The position numbers and the translations under genes were made by a program. Below, in pieces: positions 29,416-38,115 of a DNA stretch of 64,000 nucleotides. Position 1 is the first letter of the stretch. Every line of letters begins with the position of its first letter. The stretch comes from AC-32 sp963788215. GTDB lineage: Bacteria; Actinomycetota; Thermoleophilia; Gaiellales; Gaiellaceae. Location of the stretch: contig CAWBFX010000001.1 in assembly GCA_963788215.1 (NCBI GenBank), forward strand, positions 124,001 to 188,000. Direction: 5' to 3'. The notes under the pieces were generated by a model that was not told the origin of the DNA, searched no databases, and saw only the letters and a list, made by a program, of their open reading frames with translations.

Positions 29416-30644
29416 CCTACCTCGTCGCGATCGTCGGCATCGCCTTCCTGATCCTCATCCACGAGGCGGGCCACTTCTACACCGCGCTCGCGGTCGGGAT
29501 GCGTCCGCGGCGGTTCTACATCGGCTTCCCGCCGGCGATCGCAAAGAGAGAGCGAAAGGGCGTCGAGTACGGCCTGGGCGCGATCCCGCTCGGCGGCTAC
29601 GTGAAGATTCCGGGGATGCACAGGCCGGCTTCGTCCGACCTGGACGTGTACTTCGGCTCCGCGCTCTACGACGAGCCGCGCCTGCTGCCTGCGATCGAAC
29701 GCGTGAAGCGGCCGCTGGCGGAAGGCGACTTCCAGGAGGCCCGCGTAGCGCTCGACAGGCTCGAGGAGGCGCTCGCCGAAGCAGATCTCTCGCGCGCAGC
29801 CGCAGGAGCGGCGCGGAAAGGGCTGGAGGAGCTCCGCGACGGGCTCGGGCCCGAGGCGTACTGGCGCCAGAGGACATGGAAGAGGCTGGCCGTGATCGGC
29901 GCGGGGCCGGCGACGAATCTCGTCTTCGCCGTCCTGCTCCTCGCGGTCGTCTACATGATCGGCATCCCCTCGGCGGCATCGCGGCGCGTCGAGTCGGTTC
30001 AGCAGAACAGCCCGGCTGCGAAAGCGGGTCTCCGCCCGGGCGACACGATCATGGCTGTGAACCGGATTCCCACGCCCACGTTCGCCGACGTGCGGCACGC
30101 GATCGAGACGAGCGGCGGCCATCCGCTTGCGCTGTACCTCATCCACGCGAACGGCCAGATCAAGGAGCTTCCGGCCGTCAAGCCCGACCGCGTGAGCGGC
30201 CGCTACATCCTCGGCTTCACGCCGACGGTCATCCGCTACAAGCACTACGGGCCGGTCCAGGCGATAGGGCTCGCCGGCCGCGACGTTGGCTACGTCACCA
30301 AGGCGATGGGGAACTGGCTCGCCCACATCAGCTCGTCCCAGAGCCGCAAGCAGATCTCGACGCCGGTCGGGATCGTCCGCACCTCGAGCGAAGCCGCCCA
30401 CCAGGGCTACCGGGACTACTTCGGGATCCTCGCCCTGATCAGCCTCTCGCTCGCGCTTCTGAATCTCCTGCCGCTGCTCCCGCTCGACGGCGGCCACATG
30501 GCGTTCTCGCTGATCGAAGGCCTCCGCGGCCGCGCGGTCGGCCGGCAGGTCTACGAGCGCGTCTCGATGGTCGGGATCGCCCTGATCCTGTTCATCTACG
30601 TCATCGGGATCTCGAACGACATCGGGAACCTGCACGGCGGCTGA
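29412..30644 (+). CDS. rseP: Site-2 (RseP-type) zinc metalloprotease
   Basis: 410 residues. The first membrane helix carries the zinc motif LIHEAGHFYTAL and later GLGAIPLGGYVKIPGM. A PDZ domain follows (NSPAAKAGLRPGDTIMAVNR). The last helices hold LNLLPLLPLDGGHMAFSLIE with the third zinc ligand. It cleaves membrane proteins such as anti-sigma factors inside the bilayer. The stretch at about residues 78-150 between the first helix and the PDZ domain is charged and helical and longer than in E. coli RseP, as in other actinobacteria. ATGA overlap with dxr. Confidence 0.95.
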   Translation: MTYLVAIVGIAFLILIHEAGHFYTALAVGMRPRRFYIGFPPAIAKRERKGVEYGLGAIPLGGYVKIPGMHRPASSDLDVYFGSALYDEPRLLPAIERVKRPLAEGDFQEARVALDRLEEALAEADLSRAAAGAARKGLEELRDGLGPEAYWRQRTWKRLAVIGAGPATNLVFAVLLLAVVYMIGIPSAASRRVESVQQNSPAAKAGLRPGDTIMAVNRIPTPTFADVRHAIETSGGHPLALYLIHANGQIKELPAVKPDRVSGRYILGFTPTVIRYKHYGPVQAIGLAGRDVGYVTKAMGNWLAHISSSQSRKQISTPVGIVRTSSEAAHQGYRDYFGILALISLSLALLNLLPLLPLDGGHMAFSLIEGLRGRAVGRQVYERVSMVGIALILFIYVIGISNDIGNLHGG

Positions 30645-30645
30645 G

Positions 30646-30693
30646 CCGCGGAAAGTCCGGCCCGCTTCGCGGGGCCTTGACGACTTTCCGCGG
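30646..30693. repeat. 12-bp perfect inverted repeat after rseP
   Basis: CCGCGGAAAGTC (30646-30657) and GACTTTCCGCGG (30682-30693) are exact inverted copies. Between them lies a second smaller hairpin (GGCCCGC TTC GCGGGGCC). It begins one base after the rseP stop. It may be a strong transcription terminator or processing signal for the rpsB-rseP operon, although no T-tract follows. The embedded GGAAAGTCCGG resembles an RNase P core segment, but the space is too short for that RNA. Confidence 0.55.
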
Positions 30694-30857
30694 GGATGGG
30701 TGCCTCCGAGAGCCTTAGTGAGCCGCGCCCGCGTGTCGGTCGCGGCGGCGATCGGCAAGCAGCGGGACCGAAATCAGCCGAGGACGCCGTACGTCACAGA
30801 ACAGACCGACGGTCCGACATGGACCCGCTCCGTACTCGCCGAGACCCGAGGCGCCTT

Positions 30858-30872
30858 GTAACACAGTGTTAC
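30858..30872. promoter_or_regulatory. Palindromic operator-like site upstream of ispG
   Basis: GTAACAC-A-GTGTTAC is a perfect 7-bp inverted repeat with a one-base centre, about 50 bases before the ispG promoter region. Such short palindromes are typical of dimeric repressor sites. The binding protein is unknown. Confidence 0.35.
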
Positions 30873-30929
30873 TAGGTGGTGCGGAACGACCCGGGTCGGG
30901 GCCTGATTGGCCTCCACTACACTCATCGC

Positions 30930-32063
30930 GTGGCCAGCGAGCGGCAAATCAAGGTAGGCAACGTTCCGATCGGGGGCGGCGCGCCCGTCGTCGTGCAGTC
31001 GATGACGCTGACCAAGACGCACGATGTCGAGGCGACGACCGGCCAGATCGCCGCGCTCGCCTCGGCGGGCTGCGAGATCGTCCGCGTGGCCGTCCCGAAG
31101 TCGGAGGACGCCGACGCGCTGCCGAAGATCGTCCGGCTTTCGCCGGTTCCGGTGATCGCGGACATCCACTTCAACGCGAGCCTCGCGCTCCGTGCAATCG
31201 ATGCGGGGGTAGCAGCGGTCCGGATCAATCCGGGGAACATCGGCGGCCCGGACAAGGTCGCCGAGGTCGTGCGGGCGGCGCAGAAGAAGGGCATCCCGAT
31301 GCGGATCGGGGCCAACTCCGGCTCACTGCCTAAGCACCTCGCAGACGTTGCGCACCGTGACCAGGCGGAGGCGCTCGTCGAGGCAGCCCTCGAAGAAGTG
31401 CGCCTGCTCGAGAGCCTCGGTTTCTACGAGTTCAAGATCTCCGTCAAGTCGAGTCACGTGCCGACGATGATCCGCGCCTACCGGATGCTCTCCGAGAAGG
31501 TGCCGTATCCGCTGCACCTCGGCGTGACTGAGGCCGGCACCCCGTATTCCGGGTCGATCAAGAGCGCGGTCGGCATGGGCGCGCTCCTGGTGGACGGCAT
31601 CGGCGACACGGTGCGCGTGTCGCTCACCGCAGACCCTGTCGAAGAGGTCAAGACCGCCTACGAGATCCTGAAGGCGCTCGGCCTGCGGGAGCGCGGGCCC
31701 GTGATGATCGCCTGTCCCTCGTGCGGGCGCGACAACGTGGGCGTCCAGACGCTCGCTGAGGCCGTCGAGGAGCGGCTGCGCGACTACTCGGAGCACTTCG
31801 AGGTCGCCGTGCTCGGCTGCGCCGTGAACGGCCCCGGGGAGGCGGGCGACGCGGACTTCGGCATCGCAGGTGGCCGTGACGTCGGCTTCGTCTACGCGCA
31901 CGGCCGGGTGCTCAAGAAGGTCTCGTCAGACATCCTGATCGACGAGCTCTTCCACGAGATCGACAAGTGGATCGCCGAGGGCATGCACCGCCCCAAGCGC
32001 CTGAAGATGGCCAAGCCCGCCGCGCTGGCGATGGCCGAGGCGTCGCTGATCCCGATCGAATAG
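30930..32063 (+). CDS. ispG: 4-hydroxy-3-methylbut-2-enyl diphosphate synthase (IspG)
   Basis: About 377 residues of the short two-domain bacterial type. The TIM barrel starts SERQIKVGNVPIGGGAPVVV and has QSMTLTKTHDVEATTGQIAA and VRINPGNIGG. The C-terminal [4Fe-4S] domain has MIACPSCGRDNVG and VLGCAVNGPGEAGDAD, with three Cys and the conserved Glu. It converts MEcPP to HMBPP in the MEP pathway. I chose GTG at 30930 over GTG 30876 because TACACT at 30918-30923 ends 6 bases before it, which would give a leaderless message, and family members start there. Confidence 0.95.
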   Translation: MASERQIKVGNVPIGGGAPVVVQSMTLTKTHDVEATTGQIAALASAGCEIVRVAVPKSEDADALPKIVRLSPVPVIADIHFNASLALRAIDAGVAAVRINPGNIGGPDKVAEVVRAAQKKGIPMRIGANSGSLPKHLADVAHRDQAEALVEAALEEVRLLESLGFYEFKISVKSSHVPTMIRAYRMLSEKVPYPLHLGVTEAGTPYSGSIKSAVGMGALLVDGIGDTVRVSLTADPVEEVKTAYEILKALGLRERGPVMIACPSCGRDNVGVQTLAEAVEERLRDYSEHFEVAVLGCAVNGPGEAGDADFGIAGGRDVGFVYAHGRVLKKVSSDILIDELFHEIDKWIAEGMHRPKRLKMAKPAALAMAEASLIPIE

Positions 32064-32074
32064 CCGAGCGGCGC

Positions 32075-32545
32075 GTGCGCAAGGTCCTCGTGACCGGCAT
32101 GTCCGGCACCGGCAAGTCGAGCGCGCTGGCGGAGCTGCGCCTTCGCGGCTTCGAGACGGTCGACACCGACGAGCCCGGCTGGACCGAGTGGTCGAACGAG
32201 GAGGACGGCTACGTCTGGCGCGAGGACCGCATCGCAGAGCTCCTGGCGCGCGATCGCGAGACCCCGCTCGTCGTCTCCGGCACCGTCTCGAACCAGGGCC
32301 GCTTCTACCCCGATTTCGACGCCGTCGTGCTCCTGAGCGCGCCAGCGGAGGTGCTGTTCGACCGGATCGCCGGCCGCACGACGAACGACTACGGCAAGTC
32401 GCCGGAGGAGCGCGAGCTGATCCTGGAGCACGTCGCGGAGGTCGAGCCGCTGCTCCGCGCCACCTGCACGCACGAGCTCGACTCGGGCCGGCCGCTGGCC
32501 GAGATCGTCGACGAGCTTGCCCGCATCGCGAGCGGCGCCGACTGA
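32075..32545 (+). CDS. P-loop nucleotide kinase-like protein
   Basis: About 156 residues. The N-terminus VRKVLVTGMSGTGKSSALAE holds a Walker A motif, and VDTDEPGWTEW follows as in small-molecule kinases of the shikimate/gluconate/adenylate kinase-like group. A lid-like arginine region (DRIAGRTTNDYGKS) is present. The phosphoryl acceptor cannot be told. It sits between ispG and proS, 11 bases after ispG, so it is probably in the same operon. Confidence 0.75.
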   Translation: MRKVLVTGMSGTGKSSALAELRLRGFETVDTDEPGWTEWSNEEDGYVWREDRIAELLARDRETPLVVSGTVSNQGRFYPDFDAVVLLSAPAEVLFDRIAGRTTNDYGKSPEERELILEHVAEVEPLLRATCTHELDSGRPLAEIVDELARIASGAD

Positions 32546-32571
32546 GACAACGTCGCGTTAGTCTCCGGGAC

Positions 32572-34233
32572 ATGCCGGTTGCGCGCGCCTCACAGCTCTT
32601 CCTGCCGACCTTGCGCGACGATCCCGCCGACGCCGAGGCGGATTCGCACAAGCTCCTCGTCCGCGGCGGCTTCATCCGGCAGGTCGCGGGCGGTCTCTGG
32701 ACCTTCCTGCCCCTCGGCTGGCGCGTCCACCGCAAGGTCGAGCAGATCATCCGCGAGGAGCTCGACGCGTTCGGCGCGCAGGAGATCCTGATGCCGGTCC
32801 TGACGCCCGCCGAGCTCTGGGAGGCGACCGGACGGATCGGGATCCCCGAGCTCTTCCACCTCAAGGACCGCACGGGCCGCGACTACATCCTGCCGCTCAC
32901 GCACGAGGAGACCGTCGCCTTCCATGCGCGCGAGATCCGCTCGTACAAGGAGCTGCCGCAGATCTGGTACCACTTTCAGACGAAGGACCGCGACGAGCCC
33001 CGGCCTCGCGGGGCGCTGCTCCGCCTCCGCGAGTTCATCATGAAGGACGGCTACTCGTTCGACCGTGACGAGGCCGGGCTCGACGAAAGCTTCCAGAAGC
33101 ATTCATTCGCGTACAAGCGGATCTTCGAGCGGTGCGGGCTCGAGACCTATGAGGTCGCAGCCGAGTCCGGGATCATGGGCGGAAGCGGCAGCAAGGACTT
33201 CCTCGCTCCCACCGGCTCGGGCGAGAACACGCTCGTGACCTGCGAGAACGGCGACTACGCGGCGGATCTCGAGATCGCGCAGGGCCGCCCGACAGCCCCT
33301 GACTTCCCCGAGGAGCTGGCCGGGCCGCAGGAGATCGACACGCCGGGGCAACGCACGATCGAGGACGTCTCGAAGTTTCTCGGCGTGGATCCGCGCGCGA
33401 CGGCGAAGGCCATGCCGGTCGTCGCCGACGGCCGCGTCGTCCTCGCCCTCGTGCGCGGCGACGACCGGCTCAACGAGATGAAGCTGCTCGAGGCCCTCGG
33501 CGAGGAGTTCCGGCCGGCCGAGCAGGAGGAGATCCAACAGGCCTTCGGCGCCTCCGGAGGTTCCATCGGGCCCGTAGGCGTCGCGGTGGACGTGGTTGCG
33601 GACGAGGCCCTGCGCGAGGGGCAGTACGTGGTCGGCGCCAACCGCGACGACGTGCATCTCCGCGGCGTACAGGCCGGGCGCGACTTCGAGCCGCGTTTCG
33701 CCGACCTGCGGGAGATTCGCGAAGGAGACGCCTGTCCGGAGTGTGGTGGGAGCCTCCATCTCCAGACGGCGATCGAGGTGGGACACATCTTCAAGCTCGA
33801 GACGAAGTACTCGGAGCCGCTCGAGGCGACCTTCCTCGACGAGGACGGCTCCGAGAAGGTCCTGATCATGGGCAGCTACGGGATCGGTCCGGCGCGAATG
33901 ATGGCCGCCGCAGTCGAGCAGCACCACGACGAGCAGGGAATCGTCTGGCCGCAGGCCCTGGCCCCTTACGATGTGCACGTGGTCGCGCTGCCCGGCGTGG
34001 AGCAACAGGCGGAAGAAGCCGCGCGGGTACTCCACGAAGCCGGCGCCGAGGTCCTGCTGGACGACCGCGACCAGCGCGCGGGGGAGAAGTTTGCCGACGC
34101 CGACCTGATCGGCTGCCCGATCCGCATCACCATCGGCAAGAAGACTCTCGACGACGGCGCGGCCGACGTCCGCGACCGCGCGAGTGGGGAGGAGCGGCGC
34201 GTGCCGATCGGAGAGCTCGGGGGCGTGCTCTAG
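32572..34233 (+). CDS. proS: Prolyl-tRNA synthetase, bacterial type
   Basis: 553 residues with the class II core and the bacterial-type insertion (editing INS) domain between motifs 2 and 3. Visible are ARASQLFLPTLRDDPADAEA, LPLTHEETVAFHAREIRSY, LLRLREFIMKDGYSFDRDEA, the INS domain around residues 240-390, GHIFKLETKYSEPLEATFLD and GSYGIGPARMMAAAVEQHHD. A C-terminal anticodon-binding domain ends the protein. TAGTCT at 32559-32564 lies shortly before the ATG. The HTH gene starts on the last base of its stop (TAGTG). Confidence 0.95.
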   Translation: MPVARASQLFLPTLRDDPADAEADSHKLLVRGGFIRQVAGGLWTFLPLGWRVHRKVEQIIREELDAFGAQEILMPVLTPAELWEATGRIGIPELFHLKDRTGRDYILPLTHEETVAFHAREIRSYKELPQIWYHFQTKDRDEPRPRGALLRLREFIMKDGYSFDRDEAGLDESFQKHSFAYKRIFERCGLETYEVAAESGIMGGSGSKDFLAPTGSGENTLVTCENGDYAADLEIAQGRPTAPDFPEELAGPQEIDTPGQRTIEDVSKFLGVDPRATAKAMPVVADGRVVLALVRGDDRLNEMKLLEALGEEFRPAEQEEIQQAFGASGGSIGPVGVAVDVVADEALREGQYVVGANRDDVHLRGVQAGRDFEPRFADLREIREGDACPECGGSLHLQTAIEVGHIFKLETKYSEPLEATFLDEDGSEKVLIMGSYGIGPARMMAAAVEQHHDEQGIVWPQALAPYDVHVVALPGVEQQAEEAARVLHEAGAEVLLDDRDQRAGEKFADADLIGCPIRITIGKKTLDDGAADVRDRASGEERRVPIGELGGVL

Positions 34234-34541
34234 TGGCCCGGCGGCGACGGCGGCAGTACAGCGACAAGGCTTTCGGCCCGACGATCGAGTCCCTGATGAC
34301 CGAGACCGGCGTCACCTACCGCGGCCTCGCCGAGAAGACGAAGCTTTCCGCCGGCTACCTCAACCACCTCGTCCACGGAAATCGCCCGGTTCCGTCGGAC
34401 AAGGTCGTGCGCCAGCTCGCGCGGGCGCTCGGCGTCGAGCCGGAGCATTTCCGCGAGTACAGGCTGCGGGTGATCACGCGCAAGCTCGAGGCGATGCCGG
34501 AGATGATCGACCGGCTCTACAAGCGTCTCGGCGAGGGTTAG
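34233..34541 (+). CDS. XRE-type helix-turn-helix protein
   Basis: 102 residues. A basic N-terminus (RRRRRQYSDKAFGP) is followed by an HTH_3-like domain (TYRGLAEKTKLSAGYLNHLV, HGNRPVPSDKVVRQLARAL) and a short C-terminal helix. It probably binds DNA as a dimer; targets are unknown. GTG start sharing one base with the proS stop, so it is co-expressed with proS. Confidence 0.8.
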   Translation: MARRRRRQYSDKAFGPTIESLMTETGVTYRGLAEKTKLSAGYLNHLVHGNRPVPSDKVVRQLARALGVEPEHFREYRLRVITRKLEAMPEMIDRLYKRLGEG

Positions 34542-34544
34542 CGG

Positions 34545-34934
34545 TCAGGCGACGAGGTCGACCACGGCGCCGGGGTGCAGGGCGCGCCAGACCCGCAGGT
34601 ACGACTCGACCTCCATCCGCGTCCATTCGTCGCGGATCTCGGCGTCGGCCCGGCGCGAGAGGCCGGAGCCCTCGCGGCAGTCGTGGCAGTGGGGCGAGCC
34701 GAGGCGGAAGAGCGCTTGCTCGATGTCCTCGCCGCAACGGCAGCACAGGCCGAAGTTGAGCCGCCGGACGACGGCCTCCGTGTCGACGTCGTGGCCCACC
34801 CCGACGGCAACGGTGGCCCGGCCGAGATCGCGCACCTGGCACTGGCAGCGCCGAAGGAACGAGACGAGCTCGTCCGTGAACGACGGATCGTGAAGCCTCA
34901 GTCGCACCATGGCCGGTTCCCCATCGACCTCCAA
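34545..34934 (-). CDS. Hypothetical protein with Cys4 zinc site
   Basis: 129 residues. The N-terminal part (MVRLRLHDPSFTDELVSFLR) looks like a small alpha/beta domain. A zinc-ribbon-like region has CQCQVRD early and CCRCGEDI plus HCHDCREG in the second half. The C-terminus is Trp-rich and helical. No known family is recognised. It converges on the HTH gene with a 3-base gap. Confidence 0.6.
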   Translation of the reverse strand: MEVDGEPAMVRLRLHDPSFTDELVSFLRRCQCQVRDLGRATVAVGVGHDVDTEAVVRRLNFGLCCRCGEDIEQALFRLGSPHCHDCREGSGLSRRADAEIRDEWTRMEVESYLRVWRALHPGAVVDLVA

Positions 34935-35015
34935 GTCGGACGGACTCGCTGAGTTTGCAGCGGAGGTCGGACGGCTACAACGGCGGGAAGGCCAGGTTTT
35001 CGGCCAGGTTGCGGA

Positions 35016-35085
35016 GTGTGTAGGGGTCTTTACACACCCTTTACAGACTGCGAGTCGTGACTAATATCTCGATATAGCTATCGAG
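35016..35085. promoter_or_regulatory. Two inverted repeats upstream of the receiver-domain gene
   Basis: GTGTGTA (35016-35022) / TACACAC (35031-35037) and CTCGATA (35068-35074) / TATCGAG (35079-35085) are perfect 7-bp inverted repeats in a locally AT-rich stretch between the divergent genes at 34934 and 35109. They could be operator sites for one or both genes. This is the least GC-rich short stretch I noticed nearby. Confidence 0.4.
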
Positions 35086-35108
35086 GTAGGAAATCTGCGG
35101 TTTCTGCG

Positions 35109-35510
35109 GTGAATGGCAATCAAAAACTGGCGGTCGTCTTCGACCCCTCGGCAAGGTGGCTCGAGGCGATCGCCGACACGTTGACGGCGAGCGGGATCAC
35201 TGTCGTCGGCCGCGCGGGCGAGCTGGCGCGGGCGCGCGAGCTCGTCGAGCGGCACGAGCCTGAGCTGCTCGTCGCCGATGCGGCGGGCAGCGGGGTCGAC
35301 GTCATCCGCGACGCGCGCTCCCGCGTGCCCACGCTGCGGGCGATCGCGCTCGGCACTCTTGGAGACGCCGGCCTGATCACGGCGGCGTTCGCTGCCGGAG
35401 CCGCAGCCTTCGTGGTCAAGACCGAGCGGTTCGACACCTTCGGCGCCGCACTGCGCGAGCTCACTCCCGAGCCCGTCGTCGCCAAGGCGCGCGAGACGGC
35501 CGCGGCCTAG
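35109..35510 (+). CDS. Stand-alone response-regulator receiver domain
   Basis: 133 residues with a CheY-like fold and no output domain. KLAVVFDPSARWLEAIADTL supplies the first acidic residue, ELLVADAAGSGVDVIRD the phospho-acceptor Asp, and AAAFVVKTERFDTFG the conserved Lys. Only one Asp of the usual acidic pair is visible in the first strand. No kinase is encoded nearby. GTG start at 35109. Confidence 0.7.
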   Translation: MNGNQKLAVVFDPSARWLEAIADTLTASGITVVGRAGELARARELVERHEPELLVADAAGSGVDVIRDARSRVPTLRAIALGTLGDAGLITAAFAAGAAAFVVKTERFDTFGAALRELTPEPVVAKARETAAA

Positions 35511-35518
35511 CTTCGGAT

Positions 35519-35936
35519 CTACGACCCGGCCTGCGCCCTGGAGGTGTCGACCAGGAGCGTGACCACGAGCTCGAGCGTCTCCACGAGATCGTCGATCGCT
35601 GCAGGCTTGCGAACGAACGCGACGGCGCCAGCGCGTTGAGCTTGCGCCGTGTCGAGCTGGGTCCGCTCGTCGGTCAGCACGATCACCTTCGGCGGCGACT
35701 CCTGGGCAAGGATCCGGCTCGCGGCCTCGATCGCCTCGCCGTTCAGGTCAGCGTCGAGCAGGACGACGTCGGCGGCCAGCGTCTGAGCGTGCGCTGCCAC
35801 GTCTTCCGAACCGCACTCGACCCCGACCACGTGCAAGCCGGCTCCGACGCAAGCGCGTCTGGAGCGCCTTCACGAACAGGGGCTGCCCTCCTACGAGGAG
35901 GATTCGGATCGAGGGATCGGGGGCGGCACCCGACAT
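35519..35936 (-). pseudogene. Receiver-domain protein, frameshifted near 35857
   Basis: The first segment from ATG 35936 reads SGAAPDPSIRILLVGGQPLF and VKALQTRL. Then one extra base at about 35855-35860 breaks the frame. The second segment continues GLHVVGVECGSEDVAAHAQT, DVVLLDADLNGEAIEAASRI with the phospho-acceptor Asp, and AVAFVRKPAAIDDLVETLEL with the Lys. Joined, it is one receiver domain of about 138 residues without an output domain. It is convergent with the other receiver gene (8-base gap). This is either an assembly indel or a broken gene. Confidence 0.6.
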
Positions 35937-36077
35937 GGGAGAACTATCTCTTGCTGACGGTCGGCGTGGAAGCTAGTTTCGCCTGGTCGTCTGGCCAGCA
36001 TCTTCACCATACTCGATTCAGGCGTTTCCGAAACGGCGTGATCGAGGCCTGCTGCGAACGGGGTAAACTGGCTGCGA

Positions 36078-36152
36078 CGGGGCGTGGCGCAGCCTGGTTA
36101 GCGCGCTAGTCTGGGGGACTAGAGGTCCCGAGTTCAAATCTCGGCGCCCCGA
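36078..36152 (+). tRNA. tRNA-Pro (anticodon GGG)
   Basis: A complete cloverleaf. The acceptor stem is CGGGGCG/CGCCCCG, the D-arm stem GCGC/GCGC, the anticodon stem CTAGT/ACTAG with loop CTGGGGG, and the T arm CCGAG-TTCAAAT-CTCGG. The discriminator base is A. The anticodon GGG at 36113-36115 reads CCC. No CCA end is encoded, so it depends on CCA addition. TAAACT at 36064-36069 is a likely -10 element. Confidence 0.97.
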
Positions 36153-36158
36153 TAAGAG

Positions 36159-36183
36159 AAAGCCCCGGAAAAGCCGGGGCTTT
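36159..36183 (+). terminator. Rho-independent terminator after tRNA-Pro
   Basis: AAAGCCCCGG (36159-36168) and CCGGGGCTTT (36174-36183) form a 10-bp stem with a 5-base loop, 6 bases after the tRNA. The trailing Ts lie in the stem and only CTTTC follows. Confidence 0.8.
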
Positions 36184-36205
36184 CGAGGCTAGACTCGTTT
36201 CCGTC

Positions 36206-36619
36206 ATGCGCGACCGTCGAGACCCTGACCTGTTGCTCGTCGAGGAAATGCTGGCGCCGCCGCCGCTGGAAGACGCTCGCCGGTCGCTCGAGTACTGGCA
36301 GCAGCGCCATCGGGCGCTGCCGATCTACCGGCGCCGGGACCGGCGCGAGGCGGTCGAGATGGTAAGCCGCTGGGAGACCCGAGTACGCGCGGCGCAGCAG
36401 GCGCGCTTCGACTCCAGCCCGATCGGCAAGGTGCTGGCCGCGTTCGGGATCCGTCTCTACGCGTGGCGCGTGTTCACGAAGTCGGGCCTTCTCTCTCTGG
36501 CCTGGGCGGCCGTGCCGCGGCAGGTGAAGCTCGTCGCGGGCGGTCTGGCAGCCGCGTGGCTGCTCGTGGCAGCCGGAATCGCCGCCGTCTGCTTCGCTCT
36601 GCTCGCCCAGCTGGCCTAG
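36206..36619 (+). CDS. Hypothetical protein with C-terminal membrane anchor
   Basis: 137 residues. The N-terminal 70 are charged and helical (EDARRSLEYWQQRHRALPIY, RRRDRREAVEMVSRW). The C-terminus has a likely membrane helix (VKLVAGGLAAAWLLVAAGIA and AVCFALLAQLA). It looks tail-anchored with a cytoplasmic head; the function is unknown. TAGACT at 36190-36195 ends 10 bases before the ATG. Confidence 0.75.
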   Translation: MRDRRDPDLLLVEEMLAPPPLEDARRSLEYWQQRHRALPIYRRRDRREAVEMVSRWETRVRAAQQARFDSSPIGKVLAAFGIRLYAWRVFTKSGLLSLAWAAVPRQVKLVAGGLAAAWLLVAAGIAAVCFALLAQLA

Positions 36620-36633
36620 CGGCGGAGGCGCGA

Positions 36634-37579
36634 CTGCTCGCGCTCTCGTACTTCGCGTCCAGCGAGCTCGATCGGCTGCTTCAGGCCACGGCCGAGGCCG
36701 GCGTGCCGCCGAGTACGCGCGTCTACGTGGGCAGCTACGGCGTCGGGCCGGGTCTGGCGGACCGGATCGGCGAGGCGGGTTACCGCTACGCGCCGATGTT
36801 CCATCTCAAGCCAAGCTGGTACTGGGAGCAGCGGCGCGTCTCAGCTGCCGACGAGCGCAAGCTCGATCCCGCCTTCGCCGGACCGCTCCCGGCGCTGCCG
36901 GAGCTGCTGCGGCTGCCGAGCGCGCGACGCGTGCGCTGGGGGGTCGAGCTCGGTGCGCGCTTCCGCGACGAGATCCGCGCGGCGGAGCGGGCGGGAGCGA
37001 CCGTGCCGTCGTGGCAGCTCGACGAGATCCAGGCAGAGGCCGCCGGGAGCCTCGGCCGCCAGTACCGGGAGCTCACGCGGGGCGCCGTGCGCGGGGCCTT
37101 CTACGGCCGCCCGCGGCTCGACGACCGCCAACGCCAGGGCCTCGTGTTCTGGGCGCACACGGCGTTCAGGCTGCCCGAGCCTGCGGATCACGCCGGAGCT
37201 GAGTGCGTTCTGGCGGATCCTGCAGCGCGCCTGCCTCGGCCTCGTCGGCGAGGAGTACCCGGCGTTCGACGGCGACCCCGCCGCGGCCGCGCGCGCCGAG
37301 AGCACGGGCCAGCGAGCCCTCCAGCGGGGAGGCCCGGTGCGGCAGGCGCTCGCGCGGAAGTACGTCGCGGGGATGACGCCCGGCTATCACCTCGCCGGGG
37401 GCCTCGGCGGCAACGTCCACGGCTGGCCGGCCGCGCAGGTGAACGCCTGGCGCGAGGCCTATGTACGGGCGCGCGCGGCCGCGCACGTCGCCGGATTCGC
37501 GGAGTTCGACTGGCGCTTCGGCAACAACCGGGCGACGGTGATGCGTGACGTGCTCCGGACGCTCGCCCGACACGTCTAG
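36634..37579 (+). pseudogene. Hypothetical protein, CTG start, frameshifted near 37181
   Basis: About 314 residues after correction. The N-terminus reads LALSYFASSELDRLLQATAE, then VYVGSYGVGPGLADRIGEAG and PMFHLKPSWYWEQRR. At about 37180-37181 (GAGCCTGCGG) one extra C breaks the frame. Removing it continues LRITPELSAFWRILQRACLG and LVGEEYPAFDGDP, ending in FDWRFGNNRATVMRDVLRTL. A CTG at 36634 has GGAGG 5 bases upstream, and no ATG, GTG or TTG lies nearby in frame. I do not recognise the family; the aromatic-rich repeats suggest a glycosidase-like or binding protein, but that is a guess. The 3' end overlaps the convergent cupin gene by four bases. Confidence 0.6.
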
Positions 37580-38115
37580 AGGTCGGGCAGCCAGCCTTCC
37601 TCGTAACGCGCGCGCGTCGGCCAACCGAGGTCGGCATAGGCCTCCCTCGGCACCTTCGTCTCCTTCGGGACGGAGACGCCGTGCTTGGCGGCCGCCTCGG
37701 AGACGACGTACACGAGGCCCTTCGGCCGGCGGCCGCGTGTTCCGACGGCGACCACCACGGAAGGGCCGTCCCCCGCGCCGACGATCATGTGCGCGGTTCC
37801 CGGCGGCGAATGGAAGAGATCCCAGGGCCGGAGCTCGCGCTCCTCGTCCTCCACGATCACGACGCAGCGGCCCGAGACCACGAGGAAGTCCTCCTGCGCG
37901 TTCTCGCGGTGGTAGCGGCCGAGGCTCTCGCCGGGCTGGAGCACGCTGATGTTCACGCCGAGCTGCGGGAAGCGTTTCTTGCCCTCGAAGTCGCAGTAGA
38001 CGCCGAGCCGGTCCCAGCGGCGCCAGCGGATCTCGCGCGCGTTGACGACGAACCAGCCGTCGCCGTCCGGCGCCAGGCCGAACTTCGTCTCTCGGAGCGG
38101 TGCCTCGGGAACCAT
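37576..38115 (-). CDS. Cupin-domain protein
   Basis: 179 residues. The cupin core reads LQPGESLGRYHRENAQEDFL, VVSGRCVVIVEDEERELRPW and DLFHSPPGTAHMIVGAGDG, with His-x-Glu-type and later His metal ligands. The N-terminal segment (WFVVNAREIRWRRWDRLGVY) and the C-terminal KVPREAYADLGWPTRARYEE are typical of a single-cupin group often annotated as a putative dioxygenase or isomerase. The ATG shares one base with the amidohydrolase stop (TGATG), so both are in one operon. Confidence 0.85.
   Translation of the reverse strand: MVPEAPLRETKFGLAPDGDGWFVVNAREIRWRRWDRLGVYCDFEGKKRFPQLGVNISVLQPGESLGRYHRENAQEDFLVVSGRCVVIVEDEERELRPWDLFHSPPGTAHMIVGAGDGPSVVVAVGTRGRRPKGLVYVVSEAAAKHGVSVPKETKVPREAYADLGWPTRARYEEGWLPDL

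Noticed and set aside
30646..30929. RNase P RNA, suggested by GGAAAGTCCGG
   Set aside because: The space to ispG is under 300 bases and the sequence forms a simple perfect inverted repeat instead; no other conserved P RNA segment is seen.
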